64,000 nt of DNA from an uncultured Schaedlerella sp. (GTDB lineage: Bacteria > Bacillota > Clostridia > Lachnospirales > Lachnospiraceae): contig CAKSAJ010000006.1 in the NCBI GenBank assembly GCA_934435195.1, positions 50,660 to 114,659 on the forward strand. The letters are read 5' to 3'. The stretch's first letter is position 1, and each line of letters starts with the position of its first letter. Shown piece by piece: positions 25,647 to 34,630 of this stretch. The position numbers and the translations under genes are program-made. The notes beneath the pieces were generated by a model. That model saw only the letters and a list, made by a program, of their open reading frames with translations. It was not told where the DNA came from and searched no databases.

Positions 25647-26300
25647 ATGCGTAATCGATTTGACAGACAGTTACAATTATTGGATGAAGAACTTACTCAC
25701 ATGGGTGAGCTTTGTGAGGTTGCTATCGCCAATGCAACAAATGCATTGACAGAAGGTGATTTGGAGCAGGCACAGGCAGTGATCGAAGCTGATGAAGAAA
25801 TCGATCAGCTGGAAAAAGAGATTGAAAACCTGTGTATGAAATTATTGCTTCAGCAGCAGCCGGTAGCAAGAGACCTGCGTAGAATTTCAGCAGCGCTTAA
25901 GATGATCACAGATATGGAGAGAATCGGAGACCAGACTTCTGATATCGCAGAGATTGTAATCTCAACAAGAAGAAATACCCCAACGCAGTTGAAGAAGTTA
26001 AACGAGATGTCTGTAGCAGCAAGTAAGATGGTGCGTGACAGCGTAACCGCTTATGTTGAGAAAGACCTTGAGCTTGCAAGAGAAGTAATGCTTGAAGATG
26101 ATACAGTAGACCAGTATTTTGATGAGATCCGCGAAGAGATGATAGCATTCATCAAAGAAGAACAAGGAAACAAAGGTAAAGAAATTTTTGATCTGATCAT
26201 GATTGCAAAATATTTGGAGCGAATTGGAGATCATGCAACCAATATTGCAGAGTGGGTTGAATTTTCTATTACAGGAAGCCATAGAAGCGAGGTTGTTTAG
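25647..26300 (+). CDS. phoU: Phosphate transport accessory regulator PhoU
   Basis: The 217-residue all-helical protein shows two PhoU repeats, each with an acidic E/D motif (ADEEIDQLEKEIE near residue 47, and DDTVDQYFDEIRE near residue 150). PhoU couples transport by PstSCAB to the PhoR kinase. It starts 3 bases after pstB. A large GC-rich palindrome follows 13 bases after its stop, separating it from phoB. Confidence 0.94.
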   Translation: MRNRFDRQLQLLDEELTHMGELCEVAIANATNALTEGDLEQAQAVIEADEEIDQLEKEIENLCMKLLLQQQPVARDLRRISAALKMITDMERIGDQTSDIAEIVISTRRNTPTQLKKLNEMSVAASKMVRDSVTAYVEKDLELAREVMLEDDTVDQYFDEIREEMIAFIKEEQGNKGKEIFDLIMIAKYLERIGDHATNIAEWVEFSITGSHRSEVV

Positions 26301-26312
26301 AAGAAGGGGACG

Positions 26313-26434
26313 GGGTGAGCCATTGGGGACGGGGGTGCCGGTGGGGACGGGGTTTAGTGGCTCTTTTGGGCTTGCCCAAAAGAGCCACTAAACCCCGTCC
26401 CCAACCGGCACCCCCCGTCCCCAATGGCTCACCC
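26313..26434. repeat. GC-rich 122-bp palindrome, family D copy 1
   Basis: Arms of about 60 bases run from GGTGAGCCATTGGGGACGGG to its complement, with a TT tip between TTTTGGGC and GCCCAAAA. Only two single-G insertions break the match. It contains the shared unit GGTGCCGGT...GGGGACGGGGTTTA...TGGCTC also found at 36806. It is far more GC-rich than the flanks and lies between phoU and phoB, so it may lower read-through. Confidence 0.9.
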
Positions 26435-26480
26435 AACGGCACCCCCGCCCAAACAGTCAAAAAAAGAAAGGGAGCTTGCG

Positions 26481-27164
26481 ATGATTTATTGCGTAGAAGA
26501 TGATGATAACATTCGCGAACTGGTAGTCTATACATTGGAATCAACAGGATTGGAAGCAAAAGGGTTTGCAGAGGGCAGATCCTTTTTGGAGGCTCTGGCG
26601 TTTGATACACCAGAGCTCGTTTTGCTAGATATCATGCTTCCGGGAGAAGATGGAATGCAGATCCTGCGTAGACTGAAAAGTTCGTCAAAAACAAAAGATA
26701 TTCCGGTCATTATGGTGACTGCGAAAGGAACGGAATACGACAAGGTAATAGGACTTGATTCCGGAGCGGACGATTATGTGACAAAACCATTTGGCATGAT
26801 GGAACTTGTCTCAAGAATCAAAGCTGTCCTGCGCCGTACCGGAAGAACAAAGACAGATACTTCTGAACTTGAGATAAATGGAGTGAAGATGGATCTGAAA
26901 AAACATGAAGTTACAGCAGATGGTAAGACCATCGTTCTTACATTAAAAGAATTTGAGCTGTTAGAGAAATTGATGAAGAATCAAAATATCGTGCTGACCA
27001 GAGATCAGCTTCTCACAGATATCTGGGGGTATGATTTTGATGGCGAGACAAGAACGGTAGACGTACATATTCGAACACTCAGACAGAAGCTTGGAGAGTA
27101 TGGAACGATGATAGAAACAATTCGAGGAGTGGGATATCGCATTGGAGAAACGAATGAGAGATAA
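26481..27164 (+). CDS. phoB: Phosphate response regulator PhoB/PhoP-like
   Basis: The receiver has EDDDN and the phospho-acceptor Asp in LVLLDIMLPGEDG, with TKPFGMMEL after it. The winged helix ends with VDVHIRTLRQKLGE and GVGYRIGE. The start is ATG 26481, with AAAGGGAG 6 bases upstream. The longer reading from 26424 would translate part of the GC palindrome and is rejected. It should act on the Pho-box repeats upstream of pstS. Confidence 0.92.
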   Translation: MIYCVEDDDNIRELVVYTLESTGLEAKGFAEGRSFLEALAFDTPELVLLDIMLPGEDGMQILRRLKSSSKTKDIPVIMVTAKGTEYDKVIGLDSGADDYVTKPFGMMELVSRIKAVLRRTGRTKTDTSELEINGVKMDLKKHEVTADGKTIVLTLKEFELLEKLMKNQNIVLTRDQLLTDIWGYDFDGETRTVDVHIRTLRQKLGEYGTMIETIRGVGYRIGETNER

Positions 27165-28476
27165 GATTCAAAAAAGTATGATTTTTATCTTGGCAATAAC
27201 CATTATTATTTCATATGGATTTGTTTCCTTTTTTGTATATAGTCAAAGTCTGAGTATTTTGGAAGCAGATGTGTGCCAGGAAGCGAAGTACATTGAAAAA
27301 GCAATAGAGATCACCGGGACACAATATCTGGAAGAACTCGATGGAGTAGATGCAAGGACCCGTATAACAAGGATTGCACAAGACGGAAAGGTGCTTTACG
27401 ATTCCAGAGGTGATGAGAGTACACTGGATAATCACAAAGACAGGGTGGAAGTACGTGAAGCGTTGAAAAATGGAACCGGTGAGGATATCCGTATGTCCGA
27501 TACCGTTGGAAAAGAACTCTATTATTATGCAGTTCTTTTAGACGATGGCACAGTCCTTCGCGTGGCAAGAAATATGAACAGTCTGATAAGCACGGCAATT
27601 CAGATATTTCCTGCGATGGCAGTGATCGCGGCAATCGTGCTTGCATTTGTATATATACTCGGCAGATGGCAGACAGCAAGACTCATTCGTCCGATCAATG
27701 AGCTGGATATAGAGCATCCTCTGGATAATGAAATTTATGAGGAGTTGGACCCACTCTTAGAGGCGATCGATAAACAAAACAAAGAAAAAGATGCAGTGGC
27801 AAATATGAGAAAAGAATTCTCGGCAAATGTTTCCCATGAGCTAAAGACACCGCTGACCTCGATATCCGGTTATGCAGAAATTATGAAAAATGGCCTTGTA
27901 AAACCGGAAGATATCCAGAAATTTTCCGAGCGCATTTACAAAGAAGCAAGAAGGCTTATCACTCTTGTAGAAGATATCATTAAACTGTCAAAACTTGATG
28001 AAGAATCGGTAGAACTGGAGAAAGAAGAAGTCAATCTGTATGATATGACGAGGGAAATTGTAAGCCGCCTTTCTATGCAGTCATCAGCAAAGCATGTCCG
28101 GGTGATTTTGGAAGGCGAGTCAGTGACTTATACAGGTATCCGTCAGATATTAGATGAGATGATTTATAACATTTGCGAGAATGCGATAAAATACAATCGT
28201 CCCGGAGGCAGCGTGAGTATTTGGGTTGGTAATACATTGGAAGGTCCAAAGGTAAGCGTAACGGATACAGGAATCGGAATACCGAAGGAACATCTGGAGA
28301 GAATTTTCGAAAGATTTTACCGGGTTGACAAAAGCCATTCCAAAGAAATCGGTGGAACGGGACTGGGGCTTTCTATTGTAAAACATGGAGCATTGCTTCA
28401 CCAGGCAAAGGTATCCGTGGACAGTACAGTAGGGGAAGGAACCCGCATTTCCATACTGTTTTCTAAGAATAAATAA
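27154..28476 (+). CDS. phoR: Phosphate sensor histidine kinase PhoR
   Basis: Two membrane helices (about residues 10-30 and 148-168) flank an extracellular sensor loop. The H-box FSANVSHELKTPLTSISGY and the N, G1 and G2 boxes (ENAIKYN, VTDTGIGI, GGTGLGLS) are complete. The start is ATG 27154 after GGAGAA, overlapping the end of phoB by 11 bases. With PhoU and PstSCAB it forms the phosphate-sensing unit. Confidence 0.93.
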   Translation: MRDKIQKSMIFILAITIIISYGFVSFFVYSQSLSILEADVCQEAKYIEKAIEITGTQYLEELDGVDARTRITRIAQDGKVLYDSRGDESTLDNHKDRVEVREALKNGTGEDIRMSDTVGKELYYYAVLLDDGTVLRVARNMNSLISTAIQIFPAMAVIAAIVLAFVYILGRWQTARLIRPINELDIEHPLDNEIYEELDPLLEAIDKQNKEKDAVANMRKEFSANVSHELKTPLTSISGYAEIMKNGLVKPEDIQKFSERIYKEARRLITLVEDIIKLSKLDEESVELEKEEVNLYDMTREIVSRLSMQSSAKHVRVILEGESVTYTGIRQILDEMIYNICENAIKYNRPGGSVSIWVGNTLEGPKVSVTDTGIGIPKEHLERIFERFYRVDKSHSKEIGGTGLGLSIVKHGALLHQAKVSVDSTVGEGTRISILFSKNK

Positions 28477-28558
28477 GTTTCTGGAAATTCATGTTTATGT
28501 GGATATACGATTCTTGCGGAAGATATCATAGGGAAATGAACAAATCGCAAGTTTTAAT

Positions 28559-28587
28559 TTGACAATTTACTATATCAAAGTTATAAT
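28559..28587 (+). promoter_or_regulatory. Consensus promoter of glnA
   Basis: TTGACA (28559-28564) and TATAAT (28582-28587) are perfect hexamers 17 bases apart. The start site predicted near 28594 is only about six bases before a terminator hairpin, so nearly every transcript would meet it. Confidence 0.8.
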
Positions 28588-28599
28588 AACGAAGAACAA

Positions 28600-28676
28600 G
28601 GGCGTTTTCTAAAGGTAGAGAACGCCCATTTTTCACTTTATAAGAAATTCGAAGCGGACTTGTCCGTTTCATTTCT
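28600..28676 (+). promoter_or_regulatory. glnA leader: terminator hairpin with hexaloop, plus a second hairpin
   Basis: Hairpin 1: an 11-bp stem GGGCGTTTTCT / AGAGAACGCCC (28600-28627) with six-base loop AAAGGT, then ATTTTTC. The loop has A at position 1 and G at position 4, as in RNA targets of ANTAR antiterminators. Hairpin 2: AGAAAT..GAAGCGG / CCGTTTC..ATTTCT (28643-28676) with loop ACTTGT, which fits less well. The gene after glnA encodes an ANTAR protein, so antitermination control of glnA is inferred. Confidence 0.6.
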
Positions 28677-28706
28677 AATATTGAAGTATGTTTGGAGGGT
28701 TCGATA

Positions 28707-30038
28707 ATGCACAACTATACACGTGAAGATATTCTGAAAATGGTAGAAGAAGAGGATGTAGGGTTTATCCGTCTGCAGTTTACAGATATTTATGGAACGA
28801 TAAAAAACATGGCAGTCACTGTCAGTCAGTTGGAAAAAGCATTGGATAACAGATGCGTATTTGATGGTTCATCGGTGGAAGGATTTGCTGAACTCGGTGA
28901 AGCAGATATGTATTTATATCCGGATCTGAATACATTTGAGATTTTCCCATGGAGACCACAACAAGGAAAAGTTGCACGTATGATTTGTGATGTGCATTAT
29001 CCGGATGGAAGACCATTTGAACTGGATCCGCGTTATATATTGAAAAAGGTTATAAAAGAAGCCGAAGAAATGGGGTATACGCTGAAAGCAAGTCCGGAGT
29101 GCGAATTTTTCCTCTTCCACACAGACGAGGATGGAATTCCGACAACGATCACACATGAGCAGGGAAGTTCATTTGATGTGGGACCTCTTGATCTTGGAGA
29201 AAATGCAAGACGAGACATGGTTTTGACATTAGAAGATATGGGATTTAACGTGGAAACATCACATCATGAGCTGGCTCCGGCACAGCATGAAATTGATTTT
29301 CATTATGATGATGCACTTTCAACAGCTGACAATATCGTAACATTTCGTATGGTAGTAAAAACCATTGCAAAGAGACATGGCCTGCATGCGACATTTATGC
29401 CGAAGCCAAAAATCGAGACAGCCGGTTCAGGAATGCATATGAATCTGTCACTCTGGAAAGATGGCAAAAACATTTTCAGGGATGATACAGATAAAAATGG
29501 TATGAGTCAGGAAGGATATCAGTTTATGGGCGGAATTCTGGAGCATATCAAGGCAATCACATGCATCACCAATCCGACGGTTAATTCTTACAAACGTTTT
29601 GTGCCGGGGTATGAAGCACCGGTCTATATTACCTGGTCAGGCAAATCACGTTCACCGCTGATCCGGATTCCGGCTATGCGAGGAGAACATACGAGACTGG
29701 AGCTTAGAAGCCCGGATCCGTCAGCAAATCCTTATCTGACACTGGCAGTACTTCTGGCAGCAGGTCTGGATGGAATTAAAAATAGTATTAAGCCGATGGG
29801 AAGCATTGATCTGAATGCACAGAAAATGACAGATGAGCAACGCGCTTCACTGCACATTGATATGCTGCCTCAGAGTCTTCCGGAAGCGGTAAATGAACTG
29901 GAACAGGATTCATTTATCAAAGATGTGCTTGGAAGAGAATTATCAACAAAGATGATCGATTCACATAAAAAAGCATATCATGAATATTGTATGCAAGTTA
30001 CAGATTGGGAAATCGCGAATTATTTACACAAAATCTGA
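28707..30038 (+). CDS. glnA: Glutamine synthetase, GSI type
   Basis: The 443-residue enzyme makes glutamine from glutamate, ammonia and ATP. Typical stretches are FDGSSVEGFAEL, SPECEFFLFH, HHELAPAQHEIDF (metal/ATP site), GSGMHMNLSLW, the glutamate flap region KRFVPGYEAPVY and RSPLIRIPA. No adenylylation-loop tyrosine of the beta type is recognised. ATG 28707 follows GGAGGG by 7 bases. An upstream in-frame TTG is rejected. Confidence 0.96.
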   Translation: MHNYTREDILKMVEEEDVGFIRLQFTDIYGTIKNMAVTVSQLEKALDNRCVFDGSSVEGFAELGEADMYLYPDLNTFEIFPWRPQQGKVARMICDVHYPDGRPFELDPRYILKKVIKEAEEMGYTLKASPECEFFLFHTDEDGIPTTITHEQGSSFDVGPLDLGENARRDMVLTLEDMGFNVETSHHELAPAQHEIDFHYDDALSTADNIVTFRMVVKTIAKRHGLHATFMPKPKIETAGSGMHMNLSLWKDGKNIFRDDTDKNGMSQEGYQFMGGILEHIKAITCITNPTVNSYKRFVPGYEAPVYITWSGKSRSPLIRIPAMRGEHTRLELRSPDPSANPYLTLAVLLAAGLDGIKNSIKPMGSIDLNAQKMTDEQRASLHIDMLPQSLPEAVNELEQDSFIKDVLGRELSTKMIDSHKKAYHEYCMQVTDWEIANYLHKI

Positions 30039-30103
30039 TCCTACTTTCAAAAGTAACGAAGTAGTACTGTTTAGTACAGTATGGGATGCAGGAGGTGTAG
30101 AAT

Positions 30104-30652
30104 ATGAACGAAATTATTGTAGCATTTCCTAAAAAAGAAATTGCAATTAATATTCGAAATATCCTTGTGCGTGGTGGAATGGATGTATATGGAGTATGCA
30201 CAACTGGGGCGCAGGTACTTCATATAGCAGATACTTTGGATGAGGGAATCATAATCTGCGGATACCGTATGCAGGATATGATGTACACAGATATCCGAGA
30301 GTATCTTCCGAAAGAATTTGAAATATTGTTGGTGACATCTCCCGATAAATGGAGTGATGGGAGTGTACAGGGTGTTATCGGATTATCAATGCCGATAAAA
30401 GTACATGATTTAATAAATACGGTGGAAATGATGCTGCAAAATATGCGGAGACGAAGAAAAAAACGTCATGAAGCTGCAAAACAGCGCAGCCCGGAAGAAA
30501 AAGCATTAATTGCGAAGGCAAAGTCTCTTTTGATGGATCGAAATAATATGACAGAAGAAGAGGCACACCGGTATTTACAAAAAAGCAGTATGGATAGCGG
30601 GACCAATATGTTGGAAACCGCGCAGATGGTTTTAACAATTATGGATGAATAA
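30104..30652 (+). CDS. ANTAR-domain RNA-binding antiterminator with degenerate receiver
   Basis: Residues 1-115 form a receiver-like domain lacking the usual phospho-acceptor: the strand reads GIIICGYRM, with Gly where Asp is expected. A basic linker (RRRRKKRH) leads to a C-terminal ANTAR domain (KALIAKAKSLLMDRNNMTEEEAHRYLQKSSMD) that binds paired RNA hairpins. Placement right after glnA parallels the glnR-type antiterminator genes downstream of glnA in solventogenic clostridia. The likely target is the glnA leader at 28600. CAGGAGGTG precedes the ATG. Confidence 0.9.
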   Translation: MNEIIVAFPKKEIAINIRNILVRGGMDVYGVCTTGAQVLHIADTLDEGIIICGYRMQDMMYTDIREYLPKEFEILLVTSPDKWSDGSVQGVIGLSMPIKVHDLINTVEMMLQNMRRRRKKRHEAAKQRSPEEKALIAKAKSLLMDRNNMTEEEAHRYLQKSSMDSGTNMLETAQMVLTIMDE

Positions 30653-30667
30653 GAGAGGTAACTGGTT

Positions 30668-31504
30668 ATGGAATTTACAAAAATGCAAGGGTTAGGCAAT
30701 GATTATGTCTATGTAAATTGCTTTAAAGAAAAAGTAGAAAACCCATCTGAGATGGCAGTCAAAGTAAGCGACCGTCATTTCGGAATCGGCTCAGACGGAC
30801 TGATTTTGATCAAACCATCCGATGTAGCTGATTTTGAGATGGAAATGTACAATGCAGATGGGTCACGTGGGGAAATGTGTGGAAATGGAATCCGCTGTGT
30901 AGCAAAATATGTCTACGACTATGGTCTGACAGATAAAACAAGCATTTCAGTAGAGACGCTTGGCGGAATAAAATACCTTGACCTGACAGTAGAACATGGA
31001 AAAGTTACACTTGTAAAAGTCGATATGGGAACTCCGATTTTAAAACCGGAGCTGATTCCAATCGTTGCAAAAGGCGAGACTGTGATCGACGAACCAATCA
31101 TGGTTGGAGGGAAAGAATACCATATGACAGGAGTATCTATGGGAAATCCTCATGATGTGGTATTTATGGATGATATAAAAAATCTGGAAATAGAAAAGAT
31201 AGGACCATTATTTGAAAATCATGAAAGATTTCCAAATCGAATAAATACAGAATTTGTAAATGTAATAGACCGTCATACAGCTCAAATGCGAGTATGGGAA
31301 AGAGGCTCGGGAGAAACACTGGCATGCGGAACAGGTGCCTGCGCAGTTGCAGTTGCCTGCATCTTAAATGGACTGACAGAAAATACTGTGACAGTAAAAT
31401 TGTTAGGCGGAGACCTTCAAATTGAATGGGACCGCGAAAAAAATACTGTTTACATGACCGGTCCTGCAGAAGTCTCATTTGACGGAGTGTGGAAAGAAAA
31501 ATAG
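30668..31504 (+). CDS. dapF: Diaminopimelate epimerase DapF
   Basis: The enzyme converts LL- to meso-diaminopimelate for peptidoglycan and lysine. The two catalytic cysteines are Cys71 in GEMCGNGIRC and Cys220 in ACGTGACA. Length (278 residues) is standard. AGAGG lies upstream, and it starts 15 bases after the ANTAR gene. It is followed by dapL. Confidence 0.96.
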   Translation: MEFTKMQGLGNDYVYVNCFKEKVENPSEMAVKVSDRHFGIGSDGLILIKPSDVADFEMEMYNADGSRGEMCGNGIRCVAKYVYDYGLTDKTSISVETLGGIKYLDLTVEHGKVTLVKVDMGTPILKPELIPIVAKGETVIDEPIMVGGKEYHMTGVSMGNPHDVVFMDDIKNLEIEKIGPLFENHERFPNRINTEFVNVIDRHTAQMRVWERGSGETLACGTGACAVAVACILNGLTENTVTVKLLGGDLQIEWDREKNTVYMTGPAEVSFDGVWKEK

Positions 31505-31515
31505 GGAGGAACCCA

Positions 31516-32730
31516 ATGTTTAAAGTAAATGAAAATTATTTAAAATTACCAGGAAGTTATCTGTTTTCAACAATAGGAAAAAAAGTTGCTGCATTTAGCG
31601 AGGCAAATCCGGATAAATCAATCATCCGACTTGGAATTGGTGATGTCACACAGCCACTTGCACCGGCAATCATCGATTCTCTTCATAAAGCAGTAGATGA
31701 AATGGCACATGCAGAGACATTTCACGGATACGCACCAGATCTCGGATACGAATTTTTAAGAAGTGCGATGGCAAAAAATGATTATCAGGCTCGCGGATGC
31801 GATATCGCAGCTGACGAAGTATTTATTTCTGACGGAGCAAAATGTGATTCCGGAAACATTCAGGAAATCTTCAGCATCGACAATAAAATCGCAGTGTGTG
31901 ACCCGGTATATCCTGTATATGTGGATACAAATGTTATGGCAGGAAGAACAGGAGTCTATGATCCAACAAAGGAAACATGGAGTGATGTAATTTATATGCC
32001 ATGTACTAAAGCGACAAACTTTGCACCAGAGCTTCCAAAAGAAACACCGGATATCATTTATCTTTGTTTCCCAAATAATCCGACAGGCTCTACAATCACA
32101 AAAGCACAGCTGCAGGAATGGGTTGACTATGCAAATAAAGTAGGTGCAGTTATCATCTACGATGCAGCTTATGAAGCATACATTTCAGAAGATGACGTGC
32201 CACATACAATCTACGAATGCGAAGGCGCAAGAACATGTGCGATCGAGCTTCGAAGCTTTTCAAAAAATGCCGGATTTACAGGAGTACGTCTCGGTGCAAC
32301 TATTATTCCAAAAGATGTAAAATGCGGCGATGTGACATTACATTCACTGTGGGCAAGACGTCATGGAACAAAATATAACGGTGCTCCATACATTGTGCAG
32401 AGAGCCGGTGAAGCTGTATATTCTGAAGAAGGAAAGGCACAGCTTAAAGCACAGATTGCATATTATATGAACAATGCAAAAGTAATTTCACAGGGATTAA
32501 AAGATGCAGGATATACTGTATCAGGCGGTGTAAATGCTCCATATATCTGGCTGAAAACACCGGATAATATGACTTCATGGGAATTCTTTGATTATCTTCT
32601 TGAAAATGCAAATGTAGTCGGAACTCCGGGTTCAGGCTTCGGACCAAGCGGAGAAGGATACTTCAGACTGACTGCGTTTGGAAGCTATGAGAATACAGTG
32701 GCTGCGATTGAGCGGATTAAGAAGATGTAA
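31516..32730 (+). CDS. dapL: LL-diaminopimelate aminotransferase DapL
   Basis: This PLP enzyme makes LL-diaminopimelate directly from tetrahydrodipicolinate, a route known in some clostridia. The PLP lysine is Lys250 in SFSKNAGFTGVRLG, and the N-terminal FKVNENYLKLPGSYLFSTI is typical of DapL. ATG 31516 follows GGGAGGA; an earlier in-frame start lies inside dapF. With dapF it supplies two consecutive steps. Confidence 0.95.
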   Translation: MFKVNENYLKLPGSYLFSTIGKKVAAFSEANPDKSIIRLGIGDVTQPLAPAIIDSLHKAVDEMAHAETFHGYAPDLGYEFLRSAMAKNDYQARGCDIAADEVFISDGAKCDSGNIQEIFSIDNKIAVCDPVYPVYVDTNVMAGRTGVYDPTKETWSDVIYMPCTKATNFAPELPKETPDIIYLCFPNNPTGSTITKAQLQEWVDYANKVGAVIIYDAAYEAYISEDDVPHTIYECEGARTCAIELRSFSKNAGFTGVRLGATIIPKDVKCGDVTLHSLWARRHGTKYNGAPYIVQRAGEAVYSEEGKAQLKAQIAYYMNNAKVISQGLKDAGYTVSGGVNAPYIWLKTPDNMTSWEFFDYLLENANVVGTPGSGFGPSGEGYFRLTAFGSYENTVAAIERIKKM

Positions 32731-32752
32731 GGGCTGATTAGTTCGTTGGGTG

Positions 32753-32996
32753 GCGATAGGTCCTATACAAAAAATTGATATAAGAATTCTTGCTCAGATT
32801 CTATGAGCGGGTGACACATAAGAGCGTAAATTTTTGTTAAAAGCAAATGGATTTGAACTCAAACTTGCTGCTACGCAGCTTCAAACACGTTCGTTCAAAT
32901 CCATTAACGCAAAAATTTACGCTCTAAGTGTCACCAACGCTCATTCCATATTCGCTCAAATTTCTTATATCAATTTTTTTGTAAGGAACGTATCGG
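32753..32996. repeat. Long imperfect palindrome (about 244 bp)
   Basis: Matching arms include CGATAGG.../...GTATCG at the outer ends, ACAAAAAATTGATATAAG / CTTATATCAATTTTTTTGT, TGACAC / GTGTCA, AGAGCGTAAATTTTTG / CAAAAATTTACGCTCT and TGGATTTGAA / TTCAAATCCA, around a central GCTGC/GCAGC. No reading frame of note is inside. It follows dapL directly and may end its transcript. Confidence 0.85.
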
Positions 32997-33028
32997 CACA
33001 GGCCATGGAGTAAATAGGGCTCAAAGAA

Positions 33029-33320
33029 TATTGGGCAACGATATCTGCGATAGTGGATTTTCTGGAAGTGAGGATGCAAAATTTCAGTTGGGAGTATCTG
33101 CAAGGTGTAGAAAGGGCAAGTTGAGGATGCAAAATTTTTGCAGGGAGTATCCTCAGGTTATAGAAAAGGCAAGATGCAGATGCAATTGTACATGACAGGC
33201 AGTGTAAAAAGCATCTGTAAGTTCAAAGAAAAGCAAGTTGCAGATACATTAGTCTAAAAAAGAGCATCTGCACAAGCGAATAAACCGAGGATATAGATAC
33301 ATCAGATACCAGAAAAGTAA
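33029..33320. repeat. Degenerate repeat array, family C
   Basis: Three to four copies of a unit of about 37-60 bases are seen, marked by GCATCTG at one end and GCAGATGC or GCAGATAC at the other, with AGTTATAGAAAAGGCAAG inside. The segment TACATGACAGGCAGTG also occurs (as TACATGACTGGCAAGG) at about 59593. No gene is seen. It stands just before family B copy 3, as in the 59.5 kb region. Confidence 0.65.
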
Positions 33321-33361
33321 AACCTTCATCACTTCACCTATTTCAATCACGATACGGCACA

Positions 33362-33449
33362 AAGCAAGAAAAAGACTATGCAATCCAGCGAATTGGAGTC
33401 GGGCTTGCCCGACGAAGCTGAGCAGGAGTGCATAGTCTTTTTCTTGCTT
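33362..33449. repeat. Palindromic repeat, family B copy 3
   Basis: Perfect 21-base arms (AAGCAAGAAAAAGACTATGC plus A, and its complement) surround the shared core with GTCGGGC/GCCCGAC. The outer arm bases differ from other copies but still pair. Confidence 0.85.
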
Positions 33450-33504
33450 GTGGGCTGTCATGAATTAAATAGCCATAAAAAACATAAAATTTCTCGAAAC
33501 AACA

Positions 33505-33532
33505 TTGAAGTTCCCCCATAATAGGTTATAAT
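33505..33532 (+). promoter_or_regulatory. Promoter of the zinc-ribbon gene
   Basis: TTGAAG (33505-33510) and TATAAT (33527-33532) with a 16-base spacer, about 40 bases before the ATG at 33574. Confidence 0.55.
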
Positions 33533-33573
33533 GAAACTATGATTTTAACCGGCGGGGAAAGGAGACTTATATT

Positions 33574-34143
33574 ATGAAGACATTTTTTGAAGATTTAACA
33601 AAGAGACTTGGAGAGACAGCGGAACTCGTAGGGAATAAAGCGAATGAAGCAATGGAAGTTCAGAAATTGAAAAATCAGATTCGTACATTAGAGAGAAATA
33701 ACGAAGATGATTTAGTAGAATTGGGCAGAGTCTTATACGAAAAGTTCCTAAATGGGGAAGAATTAGAAGCAGAAGAAGAGGCACTGTGCGAGGCAATTCA
33801 GAATCGTGAAGAAAGTATCGAAGAATACAATGAACAGATTGCTGAACTTAAAGGTGATACAAATTGTGCAGTATGCGGTAAGAGTATTGCGAAAGGTATG
33901 GCATACTGTCCATATTGCGGAGAGAAAGTTTCAACAGATGTTCCGACAGATGCGGATTTTGTAGATGAGGAAGAAGATATTATTGTAGATGTCAAAGAGA
34001 CTGTTGATGAAGTAAAAGAAGAGCCAACAGCAACGCAGGAAAAAGAAGAACCAGAAGACAAGCCACAAGTTCAGGAAGAAGAGTTAAAAGAAGAGCCGGA
34101 AGCTCAGACAGAAGAAAGTTTGACAGAATCACCGGAAGAATAG
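33574..34143 (+). CDS. Zinc-ribbon protein with coiled coil and acidic tail
   Basis: The 189-residue protein has three parts. A helical, charged N-terminal region (about 1-90) is likely coiled coil. A zinc ribbon follows, CAVCGKSIAKGMAYCPYCGEK (two CxxC pairs, about 107-126). The tail is very Glu/Pro-rich (about 130-189). No signal peptide is seen. Function is unknown; the layout resembles small cytoplasmic zinc-ribbon proteins near membrane genes. AAAGGAGA precedes the ATG, and the lspA-like gene follows after 13 bases. Confidence 0.8.
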   Translation: MKTFFEDLTKRLGETAELVGNKANEAMEVQKLKNQIRTLERNNEDDLVELGRVLYEKFLNGEELEAEEEALCEAIQNREESIEEYNEQIAELKGDTNCAVCGKSIAKGMAYCPYCGEKVSTDVPTDADFVDEEEDIIVDVKETVDEVKEEPTATQEKEEPEDKPQVQEEELKEEPEAQTEESLTESPEE

Positions 34144-34156
34144 AGGTGAGAAGAGA

Positions 34157-34630
34157 ATGGGAATCTTGGTATTAATCAGTGTGACAGCAGTGCTGGCTAT
34201 GCTTGATATCACTATCAAATCCTGTATAGAGAACGGCATCACGAGAAAAGAAGAGAGGGAAGCCTTTAAAGGAAAAGTAATCTTACGAAAAGTATATAAT
34301 CGTGGATTCGGATTGAATGTATTGCAGAACGATCCGGATACGGTAAAATATGTATCTTCTTTTGCTACGATAATTTTGACAATCACACAGCTGATTCAGC
34401 TGATGCGTAAAAAAGGAAGCAAGATGAAGAAGATAGGTTTGTCACTTATGACAGCAGGGGCATGGAGTAATACATTTGACCGTTGGCTTCGAGGATATGT
34501 GATTGACTATATTGGATTTGAAAATAAAAATAAAAAAATCGAAAAGATTACATGGAATCTGGGAGATTTCTTTTTGATCGCAGGAGGAATTATTGTTTCT
34601 CTTGGTTCATTGCTTCATAAAAAGAAATAA
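34157..34630 (+). CDS. lspA: Signal peptidase II-like protein
   Basis: The 157-residue protein has four hydrophobic segments. It has the LspA motifs in altered form: VYNRGFGLNV, the catalytic-Asp block GAWSNTFDRWLRGYVIDYI and the second Asp block WNLGDFFLIAGG. Both aspartates are present, so it may cleave prolipoprotein signal peptides, but divergence is high and a second canonical lspA probably exists elsewhere. The final codons run into a short tandem repeat. Confidence 0.75.
   Translation: MGILVLISVTAVLAMLDITIKSCIENGITRKEEREAFKGKVILRKVYNRGFGLNVLQNDPDTVKYVSSFATIILTITQLIQLMRKKGSKMKKIGLSLMTAGAWSNTFDRWLRGYVIDYIGFENKNKKIEKITWNLGDFFLIAGGIIVSLGSLLHKKK

Noticed and set aside
26269..26610. Reading frames through the GC-rich palindrome on both strands
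   Set aside because: They translate inverted repeat DNA (GTGGAGWGRG-like) and overlap phoU and phoB. phoB has a clear start at 26481.
30039..30103. TACTGT/ACAGTA hairpin before the ANTAR gene
   Set aside because: A short weak stem without a T-run; no support for a regulatory role.
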